From Basidiobolus meristosporus CBS 931.73 (lineage: Eukaryota; Basidiobolomycota; Basidiobolomycetes; Basidiobolales; Basidiobolaceae): DNA of 64,000 nucleotides. Numbering within the stretch: position 1 is the stretch's first letter; every line of letters begins with the position of its first letter. The translations under genes and the position numbers were made by a program. Shown here piece by piece: positions 34,540-46,245 of the stretch. The notes below the pieces were generated by a model, which was not told the origin of the DNA, did no database searches, and saw nothing but the letters and a program-made list of their open reading frames with translations. The stretch spans positions 62,001 to 126,000 of the forward strand of contig MCFE01000029.1 in NCBI GenBank assembly GCA_002104905.1. The letters run 5' to 3'.

Positions 34540-35106
34540 ATGAGTCGTATCACCAATGCCATCGTTGCTTCGCTGCTCTTTGCCAGCACCGGTCTCTGCC
34601 AAACAGCTATCGGCCATCCACCCATATCCCCCACACTCCGAGCTTCCATCGCGATTGAAAGCCCCACCAATGCACCCACACTACATGACCCAATCTACGA
34701 CGACAGCCCTCGCGTTCCCCCCAGCATTATTGTCGCATATGTCTGCAGTGGAGTTGTCTTTATCGGCCTGATGGTGGCCCTGTGGTATTACCGCGCGAGG
34801 AAAGCTGCCAAATCGTCGGAAAGGAGCAGGTGTTTGCCATACGAGGAGAAGGGAGGTGACAGTGTAGTGACTGGTCCTCTTGGTCAGAAGCTTGCTAAAT
34901 TTACCCCCGCCGCTTTGTTCAGGCCTAAAGAGGTTCATGGCCCCAGAAGAACACCCTCCACAACACAATTACTACAGCGCTCTGACTCGGAGTGTACCAG
35001 CGTGCCTCAAATCCGAGTTGAACCCTCCGCCAAGACCAAGGGGGTGGAGGGCGATCTGGAATTTGCCAACACAAAATCATCCGGGGACTTCCACCAGGTA
35101 TGGTAG
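34540..35106 (+). CDS. Single-pass membrane protein with signal peptide, unknown function
   Basis: From ATG 34540 the protein starts with a signal peptide (SRITNAIVASLLFASTGLC). A roughly 60-residue Pro/Thr/Ile-rich extracellular part follows, then one hydrophobic helix (IIVAYVCSGVVFIGLMVALWYY, about residues 67-89) with a basic stop-transfer RARKAAK, then a roughly 95-residue Ser/Lys/Pro-rich cytoplasmic tail. The layout resembles small fungal surface receptors or sensors, but no family is recognised. The final Gln codon is followed by GTATGG, a possible donor, so a short last exon beginning near 35187 (RSFVTSDIRF..) is possible. The upstream in-frame extension to 34483 lacks an ATG. Confidence 0.6.
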   Translation: MSRITNAIVASLLFASTGLCQTAIGHPPISPTLRASIAIESPTNAPTLHDPIYDDSPRVPPSIIVAYVCSGVVFIGLMVALWYYRARKAAKSSERSRCLPYEEKGGDSVVTGPLGQKLAKFTPAALFRPKEVHGPRRTPSTTQLLQRSDSECTSVPQIRVEPSAKTKGVEGDLEFANTKSSGDFHQVW

Positions 35107-35423
35107 GCTACGAGTGGCATCACCTAGCCCTAACTCTGCAAGCCGCGATGTCGTTCCGTGTATACCACCCACCTGACTCATAGAGATCGTTTGTGACTAG
35201 CGACATCCGCTTTGTGCAAGTTCATGTATATAATAATGACACCCTTCGCTCATGGACTATAGGTTTTTGATGTATACAATATATAAACGGTTGCAAGCTT
35301 CATGCACAGAACATCTCATGTTATTGTTAATTTTTCAGTCTCCCCCCTGTCTCAACATATTTCCTGATCATCACACACTCTTGAGCATCTACAGCTTGGT
35401 TTTCCCGAAAACAAGGAGGTGAT

Positions 35424-37983
35424 CTAAATAAATCCAACGAACATATCAGTGGGCATTGAATTTCGGTTGGGCTCGCTCTGGGTGCGGGTGGGTGCCAACG
35501 TACCTTCCGATCTGGTATCTTTCTGGGCTTGAATTAGCTCTTCCATCGATTGCTTCATTGATCTCCCCCAGTTTTTGGCCGCAATCAGATCCCGTTGACT
35601 AGTGTGCTCATTTTGATGCCGCTGCGACCAACAGGCGTGCTCGACCAACAGTACCGATATGATAATGTTGGCCAAGACGAAGGCGAGTTTACGTGCCATC
35701 GCCTCCAGATCCTTGGTGTTACTGAACTTATGAATGAAGTCGACGGTTTGCTTCAATACCGCCCTTGTGTCATTCCTTGCCTCCTGCAAGATCTGCACAA
35801 CGCCTGGTGGCATCTTGCTTTCCTCGAAGAGGAGCTTGCTTTCGACAAACTAGAGTGCTTGTATGAGATATATTTGCTACATCAGCGCCTGTGTGGAGAT
35901 GGAATCATACCTTGACCAGCGTGTCAGTAATCTTCCCCTTGGATCTGTGTAGCACTCTCAGAACGTCTAGGGACAGGACATTTGTCGTGCCTTCCCAGAT
36001 GGTGTTTACCTGGGTGTCTCTCAATAGTTTAGCTATACCTGTCTCTTCCATGTATCCCTGTGTTCATATGACCGACCACGAGTGAGTATGCGCTCTGTTC
36101 GTAAATGGATTGTGCTGTGCAGCCTACCTGTCCACCCAGAGTCTCCATACACTCGCTTACAAACTGGACGCTCTGCTTGGCGCACCACAGCTTCACTATG
36201 GGCGTCACAAGACGCAGCATGTTGATCTCATCGAGGGTAGCGACGCTGGCTTCACTTTTGCCTAGGAGTTGAATCGAGTAGAACACGAACTGCAAAGCCC
36301 CCCGGAATTTCAATTCCAGCTCAGCGAGGGTGGCAACGTGTAACGGTAGCTCGGAAAGGTAGGCTCCTGATGCCTGTGTGAGTGGTTAACGGAGGATCCA
36401 CTATTGTCAGTGCAGATGTTCACGGGATTACCTTGCGTTTGTGTGCGTACTCTTTTGCTAGATACAGGGATCGTCTCATGAATGCCGTGCATCCCAACGC
36501 AGAATAAATGCGAGTGATGTTCAGGATGTGGGAGATGTTGGGGACACCTCGGTTGAATTCGCCAATCTAAATTTGAAATTTCATCAACGCGTTGGCCAGT
36601 AACCAGCTATAGGATGCATGAAGTGAGATACCAGCTTTCCTTTCATGTTCACCAACTCTAGCTCAGCAGTTGGTAGGCCTTTGGTGCCAAACTTGCTTTT
36701 CAACCGGTGGATCCTACAGAACCGAGGAGTTAGGCCTGAGCCTCGAATGGCTACCTGCTTCAAATTCACAAATACCTGACACCGTTAAGCTTGTTATCTG
36801 CCGTTCTTACTTGGGCGAAATACAGGGATAGTCCTTTGCTCCCGTGTTGGAATTCACCCGTTTTAGGGTCTTTTCCCCGAGCCAATAACATAGTAATGTT
36901 GGCGTCGGTGGCAGAAGAAAACCATTTGAACCCATCAATTCTCCATACATTCGCGGCTGGGTCGATCGGCTCAGCAAGAGTTTCGGTCAGCCCAACATCG
37001 CTTCCCCCTGGCCTGTTCCCCAACACATGTATCAGCCATTACATCAAGATGTTCTAGATGTGCATTTGAAGATCCCACCGTTCAGTCATCCATTGGCCAC
37101 TGGTCCAGAATTTACAAGGGTCGCGGCTATCATGTCAAAGCAATGTGAACAAACGCGAGGATTTGCAAAGTATTTTCAAACGGTCACCTTGTTAGCCGAG
37201 GATAGACTTCTTCCTTCAGTTCGTTATCTCCGATTAGTTCGATTACTCTGGCGGCACCGTCTTGAAAAATTGAAGATTAACTCAGTGTATCGATAAGATC
37301 TGGTGGGATGAGTACCTGTCATGGACAATGGACAATCATAGATGGAGGAGGATGGGGCGAAAAGGTAGATCTTTGTGAATTGATACAGACGACTGAATTC
37401 AGCATATTTCCGCTCGTAGGCTATGGCCACTAGACTATGACCAGGTAGCAACTTAACACGTCTGAAGGAATTCATTCACTAAGAAACAATATTCAAACCC
37501 TTCTTCTGCTGCGATATCGTGCATCCGTCTCCAGCCCTCAGAGGTGGTGAGCTCGTCAACGCGTCTAAGAAAGAAACATTATGAGGAACCTGGAGAAGCT
37601 GCTCATTTCTTGGATAAAATCACCTTGACCAGTGGTCGTACTGCTTTAGCTTTGGTTGGTTTTCCTCAATGTTGTTTCCACATTGAAGAATGTCTTCCAA
37701 GGTATGAATAAAGGCTGCTGAAGTTTCTGCTTGATAGTCGAGATTTACCTTCTACTACCCTCCCTCCAAAACGGGCTAGGTCTGGGGTAATGCTTTCCAA
37801 GACCTTTCCTGGAACCAGGCGTGACAGAACCGACCTTAGAACCTCATCTTCCAGGAACTGGTTTCCAAGAGTTGGAGCTTCCTAAAAGAAGGGGGTCCCT
37901 GAATACTGGATATCCAGCTAACGGAGATTCCGAGGCAAACTTACTTGAAGGAAGCCCTGTTCAGCGTTGGCGACTTTATACAT
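35424..37983 (-). CDS. Acyl-CoA dehydrogenase family protein, AidB/ACDH-11 type
   Basis: A multi-exon gene from ATG 37983 ([12 protein letters not shown], then [15 protein letters not shown]) to a stop at 35424, roughly 600 residues. Landmarks: [21 protein letters not shown] (the FAD/substrate loop of AidB-type enzymes), [70 protein letters not shown], and [16 protein letters not shown]. Exon order and spacing follow AidB-like proteins of fungi and nematode ACDH-11. The family binds FAD and long acyl-CoA; the fungal substrate is not established from sequence. The C-terminal 130 residues ([20 protein letters not shown]..) form the usual helical extension, ending in a Thr/Ser/Pro tail. Confidence 0.85.
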
Positions 37984-38892
37984 CAGGACTAACAATAAAC
38001 AGATAAAGAATGTTTACGAGCACCTCAACAGAAGTGGCGTGTTAAGTAGAAAGTAGATCAAAACTCATGAGTCATAAATCAATAAAAAGCAGTCCCACAC
38101 AGGTTCATTCATTCCAATCGTGAGAAGATGGTCCAACTTCGGTTTCATCTGAAGTAAACATAATTATGCTGACTGATATTCACATGCTGCTATGTTCGCA
38201 ATAAACCGACCCCAGAAACCATTAGTGATAGGTGTCTAGCTGCTTTGTATATGTTTGATCTATTGGGAATTAACGCTGATGCGAATCTTGGTCTATAGCT
38301 GTGATTGTGTAATTGCCTACAGCGCAATGGAGTCAGAGCCATCAAGTGTAAGCCAGTGGCAGCTTGCAATTCCCCAAATGGGTCAATGGTAAGTACATCA
38401 TGTCTGAAATTACGACAGATGGCATGGAATTGGGTAGTTCCTTCAATTCCCTGAGCAGGTCCAGTTTAGGCGAATTCATGGGCCGGCTGTAGCCATAAAT
38501 GGCGATGGAGGTTCCATTTGGATATGACCAGAGATTTATTCCAAGATAATCATCGGACTGTACTTCATCTCATCTCTGGTTTGCTACTGAATGCAATGGT
38601 CAGATAAATGCTGGACCGGCACCTTCCAGCATAAGCTGTAGATGGATGTAATAATCTTCTGTTGAACTCAACACCCATTCCTTTGGAATACGATAAGCTC
38701 TTATGTCCGGTTTAAATAACAATTCCGGAATACGCATCATCACGACAGAGTCATTCAATTCCCGTATATTCCTTTAATAATTTCACATATGTCGTACACG
38801 AGAAGAGATTTCTTGCTTCAGAGAGATTGGTTATGGGTCTAACACAAACAGTAGCAGAACAGCGAAGCGAAAATAGTTACATCTGGCTCAAA
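37984..38892. other. Intergenic region with no supported gene
   Basis: Between the acyl-CoA dehydrogenase start and the rhomboid-like gene's stop. AT-rich with short words only; no ORF of note. Confidence 0.35.
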
Positions 38893-40113
38893 TTACATTT
38901 GGTTTCTACGGTTAGGTAGAATGGAGGACAACAGGGAGCGGCTTTCTGGATTATCCATCAAGCCTATGACTGCGTTTCTGGATTGCATTATTAGTACAAG
39001 CTAAAGAGAGCAGCTACAGGGTCATACATACATTGCAGCAGTGTCTACCCTGTTTGATGGATCATCGCTTGATGAGGGCTGGTTAAGTGGGGACTGTGTT
39101 GTAGGCGCATACTTGGGTAATTGCTCTGCCGACGGGGTATATTGTGGTGGTGGGAGTGTTGTATCCGTCTCCGTAGTACTATTTTGGTTGAATAAGGGTA
39201 GGGTAGGCTCTACGTCTGAGAGGCGAACGAATCTAGGTGTCTCTCTGAAATGATCAAAAATCCTCCACGACTCCATATTTTCAAGTCTTGAGGTTGATAG
39301 ACTTAAAAATCCGAGGCGATCGTGTGCAACTATCAAGAAATCATTTAGTAAGCGTGGCCTTCGAAAGTTAAAATGAATGGCTAGTACACAGGTAACCAAG
39401 AACTAAATGAATCGGATAGATCAAGATGGAGGAATCCAGGCTTAGGAATACCAGCGTCAGCATGACAAACGCTGGGAACAATTTGGAAGCAATGTTCCAA
39501 ATACCTAGAACACTTCGACAATGGTTAGCAAGCGTGGATGTGTTGACAGCAGTGAAGGCTTACTTGATATTGCGCGGTACTCGGCATTCCCATGATACAA
39601 ATATTAAAATCCAGCCTCGAATACCGATGAAGTTATGCTCAACAAATATGTTCAGAAGCTCGCTGAGCACCAGGAAAATTAAACCAGGAACCACCGTGAA
39701 AGTTATCAGGAGAGTGTAAAGATATTTCACTGTCCCAAGCGAGTTTTCTATACGTCTGCTGAGTGGTAAGAAGATTGATAGGTTAAGCATTAAGCTCCAC
39801 AATCCGGGCTGTGGAAACGGATGAGTGAGCAGTCGATGAACTTGGAAAAAAGTGTCAATTAAACGTATTGCTAAATGCCACAAAATTCTTAATACTTACT
39901 CTGACCCTCTAATACCCTATTGGGAATTAACCCCATAGAAGGCCCTAGAGAGAGAGAACCCCAAGCAACATTATCTAGCAACCGCACTGCTAGACAAACA
40001 ATTATGACAGTGATGGTGAGCCACGGAATCCCGAAGTACCATTGTTTGATTTTCGAATTCGCTTGGTTGGTGATCTCTGGGGGTATTTCTCTGATGTGAT
40101 TATCTTCGGTCAT
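38893..40113 (-). CDS. Rhomboid-like membrane protein (Rbd2-type), catalytic residues apparently lost
   Basis: Read from ATG 40113 through at least five exons to TAA at 38893-38895; the last intron uses a TACTAAT branch site. Membrane helices: WLTITVIIVCLAVRLL; a segment around HRLLTHPFPQPGLWSLMLNLSIF, matching the Rbd2 HRL.TYPL.H.....LN pattern; YLYTLLITFTVVPGLIFLV; GIRGWILIFVSW; SKLFPAFVMLTLVFLSL; and YPIHLVLGYL. The C-terminal cytosolic tail is Pro/Ser/Thr-rich (about 80 residues). In active rhomboids the fourth helix carries GxS and the sixth a His seven residues before GYL. Here GIRG has Arg instead of Ser, and Tyr occupies the His place. It is therefore probably a pseudoprotease, or possibly a derlin/iRhom-like adaptor. 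It acts in endomembranes (Golgi/ER) by family. Confidence 0.75.
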
Positions 40114-41349
40114 GGTTATGGTGTTGAAGTGTTATATGTTTTATCACGCCTGTCGGATTTAGAGCTGGGTGTTAGGTGTTAGCGACACTAATAGAAGGTA
40201 TCTACGACTGAGATATAAACCATAATATGGCCACCAGCCAATTCCCCTGAATCTCCATTTATGACCAAATAGCCAAGAAATATTGATCTGAGCATCACGT
40301 TGATCTGTATGTATGCCAGGATCATATCATAAGGATGAATCTATTTACTAAGCCATCTATACATATATATATCGAGCTCATTAAACTTGCCTAGAATCAA
40401 GCCAAGCTCAGGGTAGTACTGGCGGCATCGCATGATTTCAGTTACAGTGTTCTAAACTACTTGTTGCCATGCCTCCCTGAGGCCACATTCTTGCTGGGGA
40501 TAGTTATTGGCAGCAATTGATTTCAGATGCGTTCCTACTGCGAACTCCGGTCAACCTTTGTTCCCAAGTCGTATCCATGATCCCTTTTGTCCGGATGAGA
40601 GCGGCTCACTTTACTCAATTATCAACCCACCTCCTTATCCGACTTTGATCGGATTCCCTATTAGCGAGATCGATATGCTCAAGTGGAAACCCTCATGTGG
40701 TGATGCAACATCCAATCTAAGAGATATGTCCGAAGATCAGGTGAGAATTCCCATGAAGAAGAGCATTATCAGGGTTGGCGGAATTTACTTCTAGTGGCAA
40801 TGAAAGCCTAACTTATTATATTTTAATTTGGCCCAGTGCACCAATTAAGTGGGAGACATCAATCAATTATACTTCATCCAATGCATTAGGGCTACTGTTT
40901 CCAACTGAAGAAACGTGTACACGGTGTCTTATCTGAGAGCTCTGGATTTGCTCCGAAAGAGTAAGGATTGGAAATGAGTGTTTCTTTGATTGGTGTTGTT
41001 AAACTTTCCAGCGAGAAGGTACGCTGTAGAGTCTCACAGAGGTATTAAGACGCCAGCTACTCTTTGATGATAAATTTCTAAGTTCAATCAAGTTAAATGT
41101 CTCTCGTGTGAGTTTGATGTGTAAATCCTTCTAAAAAAGTATGCGGTCGTATAAACATGTCTACGATTGGATAATGCATCTGTAGGAACTCACCGTTATA
41201 CCAAGCCTGTGTTATCTTTAGTAGTTATACTAACAGAAACTGGTAGCATCGTTGGGAATTCTTGTGTCGATATTTTGAAAAGAAATCCGCATATATACCG
41301 CCTTGGAAATCTTCTCGACATCACCATCCTCAGCCTCTTAGTTTGCATC
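40114..41349. other. Intergenic region, no supported gene
   Basis: An open frame at 40507-40794 (PLFPSRIHDPFCPDES..) lacks an ATG start and has no recognisable family. The rest is AT-rich. The 150 bp before 41350 probably hold the phospholipase promoter. Confidence 0.35.
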
Positions 41350-41885
41350 ATGTTCATCTCACGAAGTGCCAGTGCCATTGTCTTCTTGCAGCTCTTGATT
41401 GCTACCCTTGCTAAGGAGTGTAACGTCTGCCCCCCAGAAAAGCCAAACCTTATTCCTATTCCAAATGCACCTAAACCAACTGAGAATGGTACTTTGCCAT
41501 CTGTTGCCTGATGCATTTCCGTTTTACTAATGCCTTTCCCAATAGGCTGCGGGCCGCAAGGATTAGGTGCTCTTGTTCCTGATTATCTTTTCACCAACTG
41601 CTGTGCCGTCCATGATTTCTGCTACAGTACATTTCATTCGCTTAAGATCCGGTCAATGACGATGTACTTACCGTTGATGCTTGATTAGGCAACTGTAACG
41701 AGACTAAGAAGAGTTGTGATGATCAATTCCTTCAGTGCATGAATCAAGTTTGCGATGAAAAACGCAAGAAGTTTCCTCGTCTGTGCCAGAAAATCGCTAC
41801 CGTATATCATAAGGTGGTTGCTGCCGATTCCTCCTGCAAATACTACCAGAAATCGATCCCCAAGTATTGCAGTTGCACAAAATAG
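41350..41885 (+). CDS. Secreted phospholipase A2 (small, Cys-rich, fungal type)
   Basis: Three exons (41350-41488, 41546-41626, 41689-41885) give 138 residues. A signal peptide (FISRSASAIVFLQLLIATLA) precedes the mature protein. The active-site block GCGPQG....PDYLFTNCCAVHDFCY contains the CC-x2-H-D-x-C signature: the catalytic His-Asp pair and its disulfide partners. The downstream CD..FLQCMNQVC and C-terminal CKYYQK..YCSC supply further half-cystines. The family cleaves the sn-2 ester of phospholipids with calcium. Both introns have TACTAAT- or TTGAT-like branch words and keep frame. The ATG at 41350 is preferred over upstream frames because it starts a clean signal peptide. Confidence 0.9.
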
Positions 41886-42972
41886 ATCTTCGATATGCTT
41901 TGGTCATTGAAATATAGCCATTTTCCAGTTTACCATTGACTTTGTTGGCAATGTGCATCTTGTCATTTGAATAAACGAAAGGTGTCACATATTCCTGTTG
42001 TTCTGGAGTGAGGATGTTGGCATGTGAAATTGTATGGGCATGAGAAAGATGTCGCAAGTAGTAACTTTGAAATGAAACTGTCGATAACATGAAAGGCGCT
42101 TACAGATGTTGGTGTATTATATTCATTGTTATTTCACGTTGCTACTTGTGGCCATTGTAATTCTTTGTGATTACAGCCCGGGTTGTCTTTGGCGAGCCCA
42201 GAGGATATGTACAATCCACTGGAAAAAGAACAATATCCAGATTATGATAGAGTCCTTGCGCAGGATGTAACAACCCAATAGGGTTAGTGCTCGGGAGTTG
42301 TACGAGGCAAACAAAGCTTAAGTAAACCCGTGATACTTCGTGATGGCTATTGCGAAATCTGATTAGTTTGAAATCTAGTTAAAAAAGTAGAATACAGTTC
42401 ATTTTATTGTTGAGGTTACTTGGACACAGGGGCGCTCAAAGCCATTTGATTTTACTGGAATTGTGATAGCCTAGACCTACACAAACAAATATAGGTGCAG
42501 GATACTCTCTGTTGCTCAACAGACTCTTATGGAAGAGATGGTATGAACAGATAATCATTACTAAACAACGATTGGACCCCATTCCATACTCTCTGCACCT
42601 GTAGGTCCTATGGTCAAAGAGAAGCAGTCAAGGTCACATAATCTCACCTCTTGGTGAATACAGGGAATGCTGTGCTATCCACGTTTCAACACCTGACTCT
42701 CAGAAGTATAGTACTAGTAGCACTGCTAGAATGTTGCGGAACATTCGGAAATTCCTTTCTGCAATATACATATTTCAAGCGATTGACATTGGATCGTAAA
42801 TGCAGCTTTGAGCTCAAGAAATACGCCAAAACATATATTAAATTCTATTTTAGAAGGTTTACCAGGATAGCCTATGGATGAGGCATGGAGGCGCTAAAAT
42901 AAGCGAACATGTCTGACTCGCAATTGCAGGATTTGTAAATTCAGTACCACAACCGCCCACGGACAGCACAAA
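41886..42972. other. Intergenic region
   Basis: A 97-codon minus-strand frame at 41797-42090 overlaps the phospholipase 3' end and has no recognisable family. The frame at 42651-42881 has no ATG. Probably untranslated regions and spacer. Confidence 0.35.
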
Positions 42973-44097
42973 TTATGTAGGGTAATCTTGCTCAAAATAT
43001 TCCACTATATTCTTGGCTGTTTCCTCATCGATAGAACAATCTCTTAATTGATCGACTGAAGCAGTTATGATATTATGAAATGTCTTCAACTTGCGCTGAA
43101 GTAAAACACAGTCTGGAGTCAGGTGAATAGCTGAATATCAAAAGCATATGAGGGAGACTGTAAATACCATGGTGTTTCAGTGGCTCGACGTTCGTAGAAC
43201 ATTGCGATAGCAAAGGAAGCCAGTTGTATGGCTTCTGAATATCCAATCGAGGATCTGAATAGAATGACTACCATGTATTAAGCAATATGATTCTAAAAAT
43301 ATGAGGCTTCAACAACCCAACTTTTCTTATATATTCCGATGTTGCTGTAATACAGGTCGGACTCAACCTTTTTGCTAGTTTCATGACGATCTGTGCACCT
43401 TCCTCTGGATTATGGATAGGTAGAATCTTGACTAGGCTTGATGAAGCCAAGATGCTAAATATTTTGGTCAATTACTCCAACAAGTGCATAGTTATTAATG
43501 ATTATATTTACTATGCTTGTATTTTGGCTAAATTTAACATGGTTGATGTTTTCAGGTGAAATACAAGACATACGTGCTTGTATTTTCTCTTCGTACTTGT
43601 TATCCTAAGAAATCACGGTTATCTCACATACTCAAGGTAGTTCTAGATACCTTATCTATCAACCGGACCTCTCAAGGAGGTATTTAAGGTGATGCTCGAA
43701 CTTTGAAGAGTCAAGTACTGAATTCTCATCAAGATATATGAAGCCCAACGATAGCTTTGGCACTGCAATATCCTAAAGTTTGCGTCATTAATCCAGTGTA
43801 GTAATATTACATACCCAATGAAAGATGACACACCGCAGGTGCACCTGGGGTAATACTGGCGACTGGAAATCAACCGTTATATTGAGGGCGTGATAAGTAT
43901 GGAAGCATTGTATATTTACGCCTAGGCTGAAACCCTCGTTCTAAGAATACTCTCTTCATATTATCGCATATTTCGGAATTCTCTTTGTTCAGTAGAACCA
44001 CCAACGGATTTCTAACAGCCTCTGAGCTCCTACTTGAATCTTCTCTTCTAAGGCTCGTCTTCGTTGAAAGAGTATTATTTGCTGGTTTTTTGTTCAT
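42973..44097 (-). CDS. Putative XPF/ERCC1-superfamily protein with helix-hairpin-helix (SPO16/FAAP24-like)
   Basis: A spliced minus-strand gene. Pieces in order: ATG 44097 (NKKPANNTLSTKTSL, LVVLLNKENSEICDNMKR); an open stretch LNITVDFQSPVLPQVHLRCVIFHW then DIAVPKLSLGFIYLDEN..HHLKYLLERS; then KHVCLVFHLKTSTMLNLAKIQAYILASSSLVKILPIHNPEEGAQIVMKLAKRL; and a final block FHNIITASVDQLRDCSIDEETAKNIVEYFEQDYPT with stop at 42973. The alternating beta/alpha nuclease-like core ending in ILP..N.EE.A..I..LA, plus a helix-hairpin-helix tail, is the plan of ERCC1/XPF relatives such as SPO16 and FAAP24. These act in meiotic crossover or crosslink repair. No GDER-type nuclease motif is seen, so it is presumably non-catalytic. 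Exon borders in the first third are unresolved. Confidence 0.45.
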
Positions 44098-44256
44098 GGC
44101 TATTGTTGGAACAACTGAATATATATTTATATAATGTAGATTTGGTAATTCATGAATGTATGCTAATGTTTAGAATGCATTGACACAATCATTTTAGCAA
44201 GTACTGGTTCGAATGATGGCTTTGAATGATTGTAGCTTGACCAACCGAAGCGATAT

Positions 44257-45665
44257 CTATTGTACTTGTGTACAAGGGCTCCTTGAGGGATCAGGAAGCG
44301 CCCTATCTGGCCTGGGTAAGTCCGGATTGTCGTATGGAGTCTGAATGTCTCTACCCATATCAATCAGCTGCCTGATTGTTTCATTTCTCATGCTGAGAGA
44401 GTTGGGCGAAGTGTAAGAAGCAATTTGATTTATGTTCTGAATGAACTGGGCATTGTTGAGTTCCATTTCGCGTACTTTCAGTTCCGAGCCATGAAACATC
44501 TGGATATAGTCCAGTGGTATAGAGTAAGGAATGCGGATCCTCCGAGATTCTTGCCGGTCATCCGGAGCGGGACCTCCAAAGGTGTTCGAGTATTGCGGGG
44601 CAGTTCCCAATAACGATTTTAATAGATCAATATTGATCAGCCCCTTGGATGGAGGTGCCACCGTCTTTGTATTAAAACTTGGGGATGGGCTATAGGTGTA
44701 ACAGTAGCCTTTGGAGGTGGTAGTAAATCCCAAATCAACTGTGATATTAAATGGTTTTAGCTGATCACATTCATTGCTTGGCATGCCACCAACTCTGTTT
44801 ATCCCATTGTATTGCCGGGCCAGATTGGGATATCTCATTTGCCATTGTGACCAAATGTAGTCTACGAATGCATGGTGAAGAAAGAAAAGCGGGCTATCAA
44901 ATCACAATATCAGCAAAGCGAAGTGTAATAAGCAGTGTTGGCACATCTGTACTCACTCAGTTGGGCTAATAAGAACGGCAAGGTCTCCGCCTATCCCTCT
45001 GTGAACAGCTGCGTGAGGACCATTCTCAATCAGATCCCGAAATCTGTCATAGTTATTGATGGTGTTAATCATATTATTTAGCGCCTCAGAGGAATAGATG
45101 GCCAGGATTTTATCGCCGCCATTGAATTCGCGTCGTAAACAATGGTCATTGGGTGTTCTGAATCGCCAGTTTGCGAACGGTCCATCAGTTACACATTGTA
45201 ATGGTCCCTGTCCATTCCCGCCAAACCATTTGAAAATCTCACTCTCCTCAGGTGCCTGTGAATCGATTGACCAATCCTTGAAAAAGGTTGAATGAGTTAC
45301 TTGCATACACATGTGGAAATTCCTTCACATACCCAGTATGGCAAAACAATGTCCGGGTTGATTCTTTGGAGTGCGCTCTCGAAAAGACGAATGTAGTATC
45401 TGTGCCAAGGAAAGAATCCTGGAGTAATATGCGCCGTTGTCGCATAATCATTATGTATGGGAACCAGTTTCTCATACTCACCACTTTCCTTTAGCTTTTG
45501 AATAGCATCAATGAAAGCATTTCTTTCTCCATCGGAGAGCTGGCGGATCTCCTTTCTCACTACTATCGTAGAGCAATCGTTGTTTGTAGTGGATGGGACT
45601 GGAGCAGCATGCGTTGATGAGATAATAAGAATTGAGAGGACAAGAGCCTTGAGGATGCAAATCAT
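44257..45665 (-). CDS. Secreted tyrosinase (type-3 di-copper monooxygenase)
   Basis: Three exons (45333-45665, 44957-45276, 44257-44893) give 429 residues in frame. A signal peptide (ICILKALVLSILIISSTHA) leads the protein. The CuA site is His about 71 (VPIHNDY), 79 (AHITPGFFPWHR) and 88. The CuB site is His about 199 and 203 (GPHAAVHRGIGGDL) and 225 (DPLFFLHHAFVD). WDWSID follows the first domain, as in the family. Enzymes of this type oxidise phenols to quinones (melanin formation, cuticle or phenolic interaction). The C-terminal 150 residues after CuB are less conserved. It lies between other genes for secreted proteins, all on the minus strand. Confidence 0.93.
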
Positions 45666-45777
45666 TTTTGATGCTGAAAACAGAAGGCGGTCTGCGGTAT
45701 TTTAAAGGAATCTTGGGAGCCGCATCCAATTCAAAATCATTACCTTTCCCAGCACATTGCCAATGTAACTTTGAGCT

Positions 45778-46245
45778 CTATCCCTGCTGTAGATACAGCG
45801 AGGGATCGTTTACCCCAATCCATGAAATAGCAGTTGTGACATTTTTTAATGTATTTGTGGAGCAAGGCAGCACATATAGTCCACACTCTCCAGCTCTCAT
45901 CACGATCGTCTTGTATGATGCACTCGTCTCTGAACACTTATTTACTAATATTTTTTTGATTAAGGACTGGGCTTTTGGAATCAACATGGCATTTCTAGCC
46001 CCAGTGACATCACACATGACTCCTGAGTGTGCATGCTGATAGCAGGTGTAGCAGTCCACGTGAAAGACTGCCAGAGCATAATTTCGTGAGCGACACGAGT
46101 ATTTTAACGCCATATGCATCCCCACATGAATCTTGTAATTGGTTTTAACAAGGAGTTGGTTGCCCATCAGCTCGTGAAGCAAATAACCCACATTGTGCGA
46201 CTGCCTAACTTGCTTTGGCGATGGGAGACTGTTGATCTGTAGCAT
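45778..46245 (-). CDS. Hypothetical Cys-rich protein, 155 residues
   Basis: An open frame with a true ATG at 46245. It contains about eight Cys (SCRS, DCYTCY, VMCD, NKCSE, GECG, PCST), suggesting disulfides and an extracellular fate, but no signal peptide starts at this ATG, so an upstream exon may be missing. No family is recognised. It sits 113 bp upstream of the tyrosinase start on the same strand. It could also be a chance frame; it is listed because the length and Cys pattern are unusual for this AT-rich DNA. Confidence 0.3.
   Translation of the reverse strand: MLQINSLPSPKQVRQSHNVGYLLHELMGNQLLVKTNYKIHVGMHMALKYSCRSRNYALAVFHVDCYTCYQHAHSGVMCDVTGARNAMLIPKAQSLIKKILVNKCSETSASYKTIVMRAGECGLYVLPCSTNTLKNVTTAISWIGVNDPSLYLQQG

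Noticed and set aside
41797-42090. Minus-strand 97-codon frame overlapping the phospholipase 3' end
   Set aside because: Overlaps a well-supported exon on the other strand and has no recognised domain.
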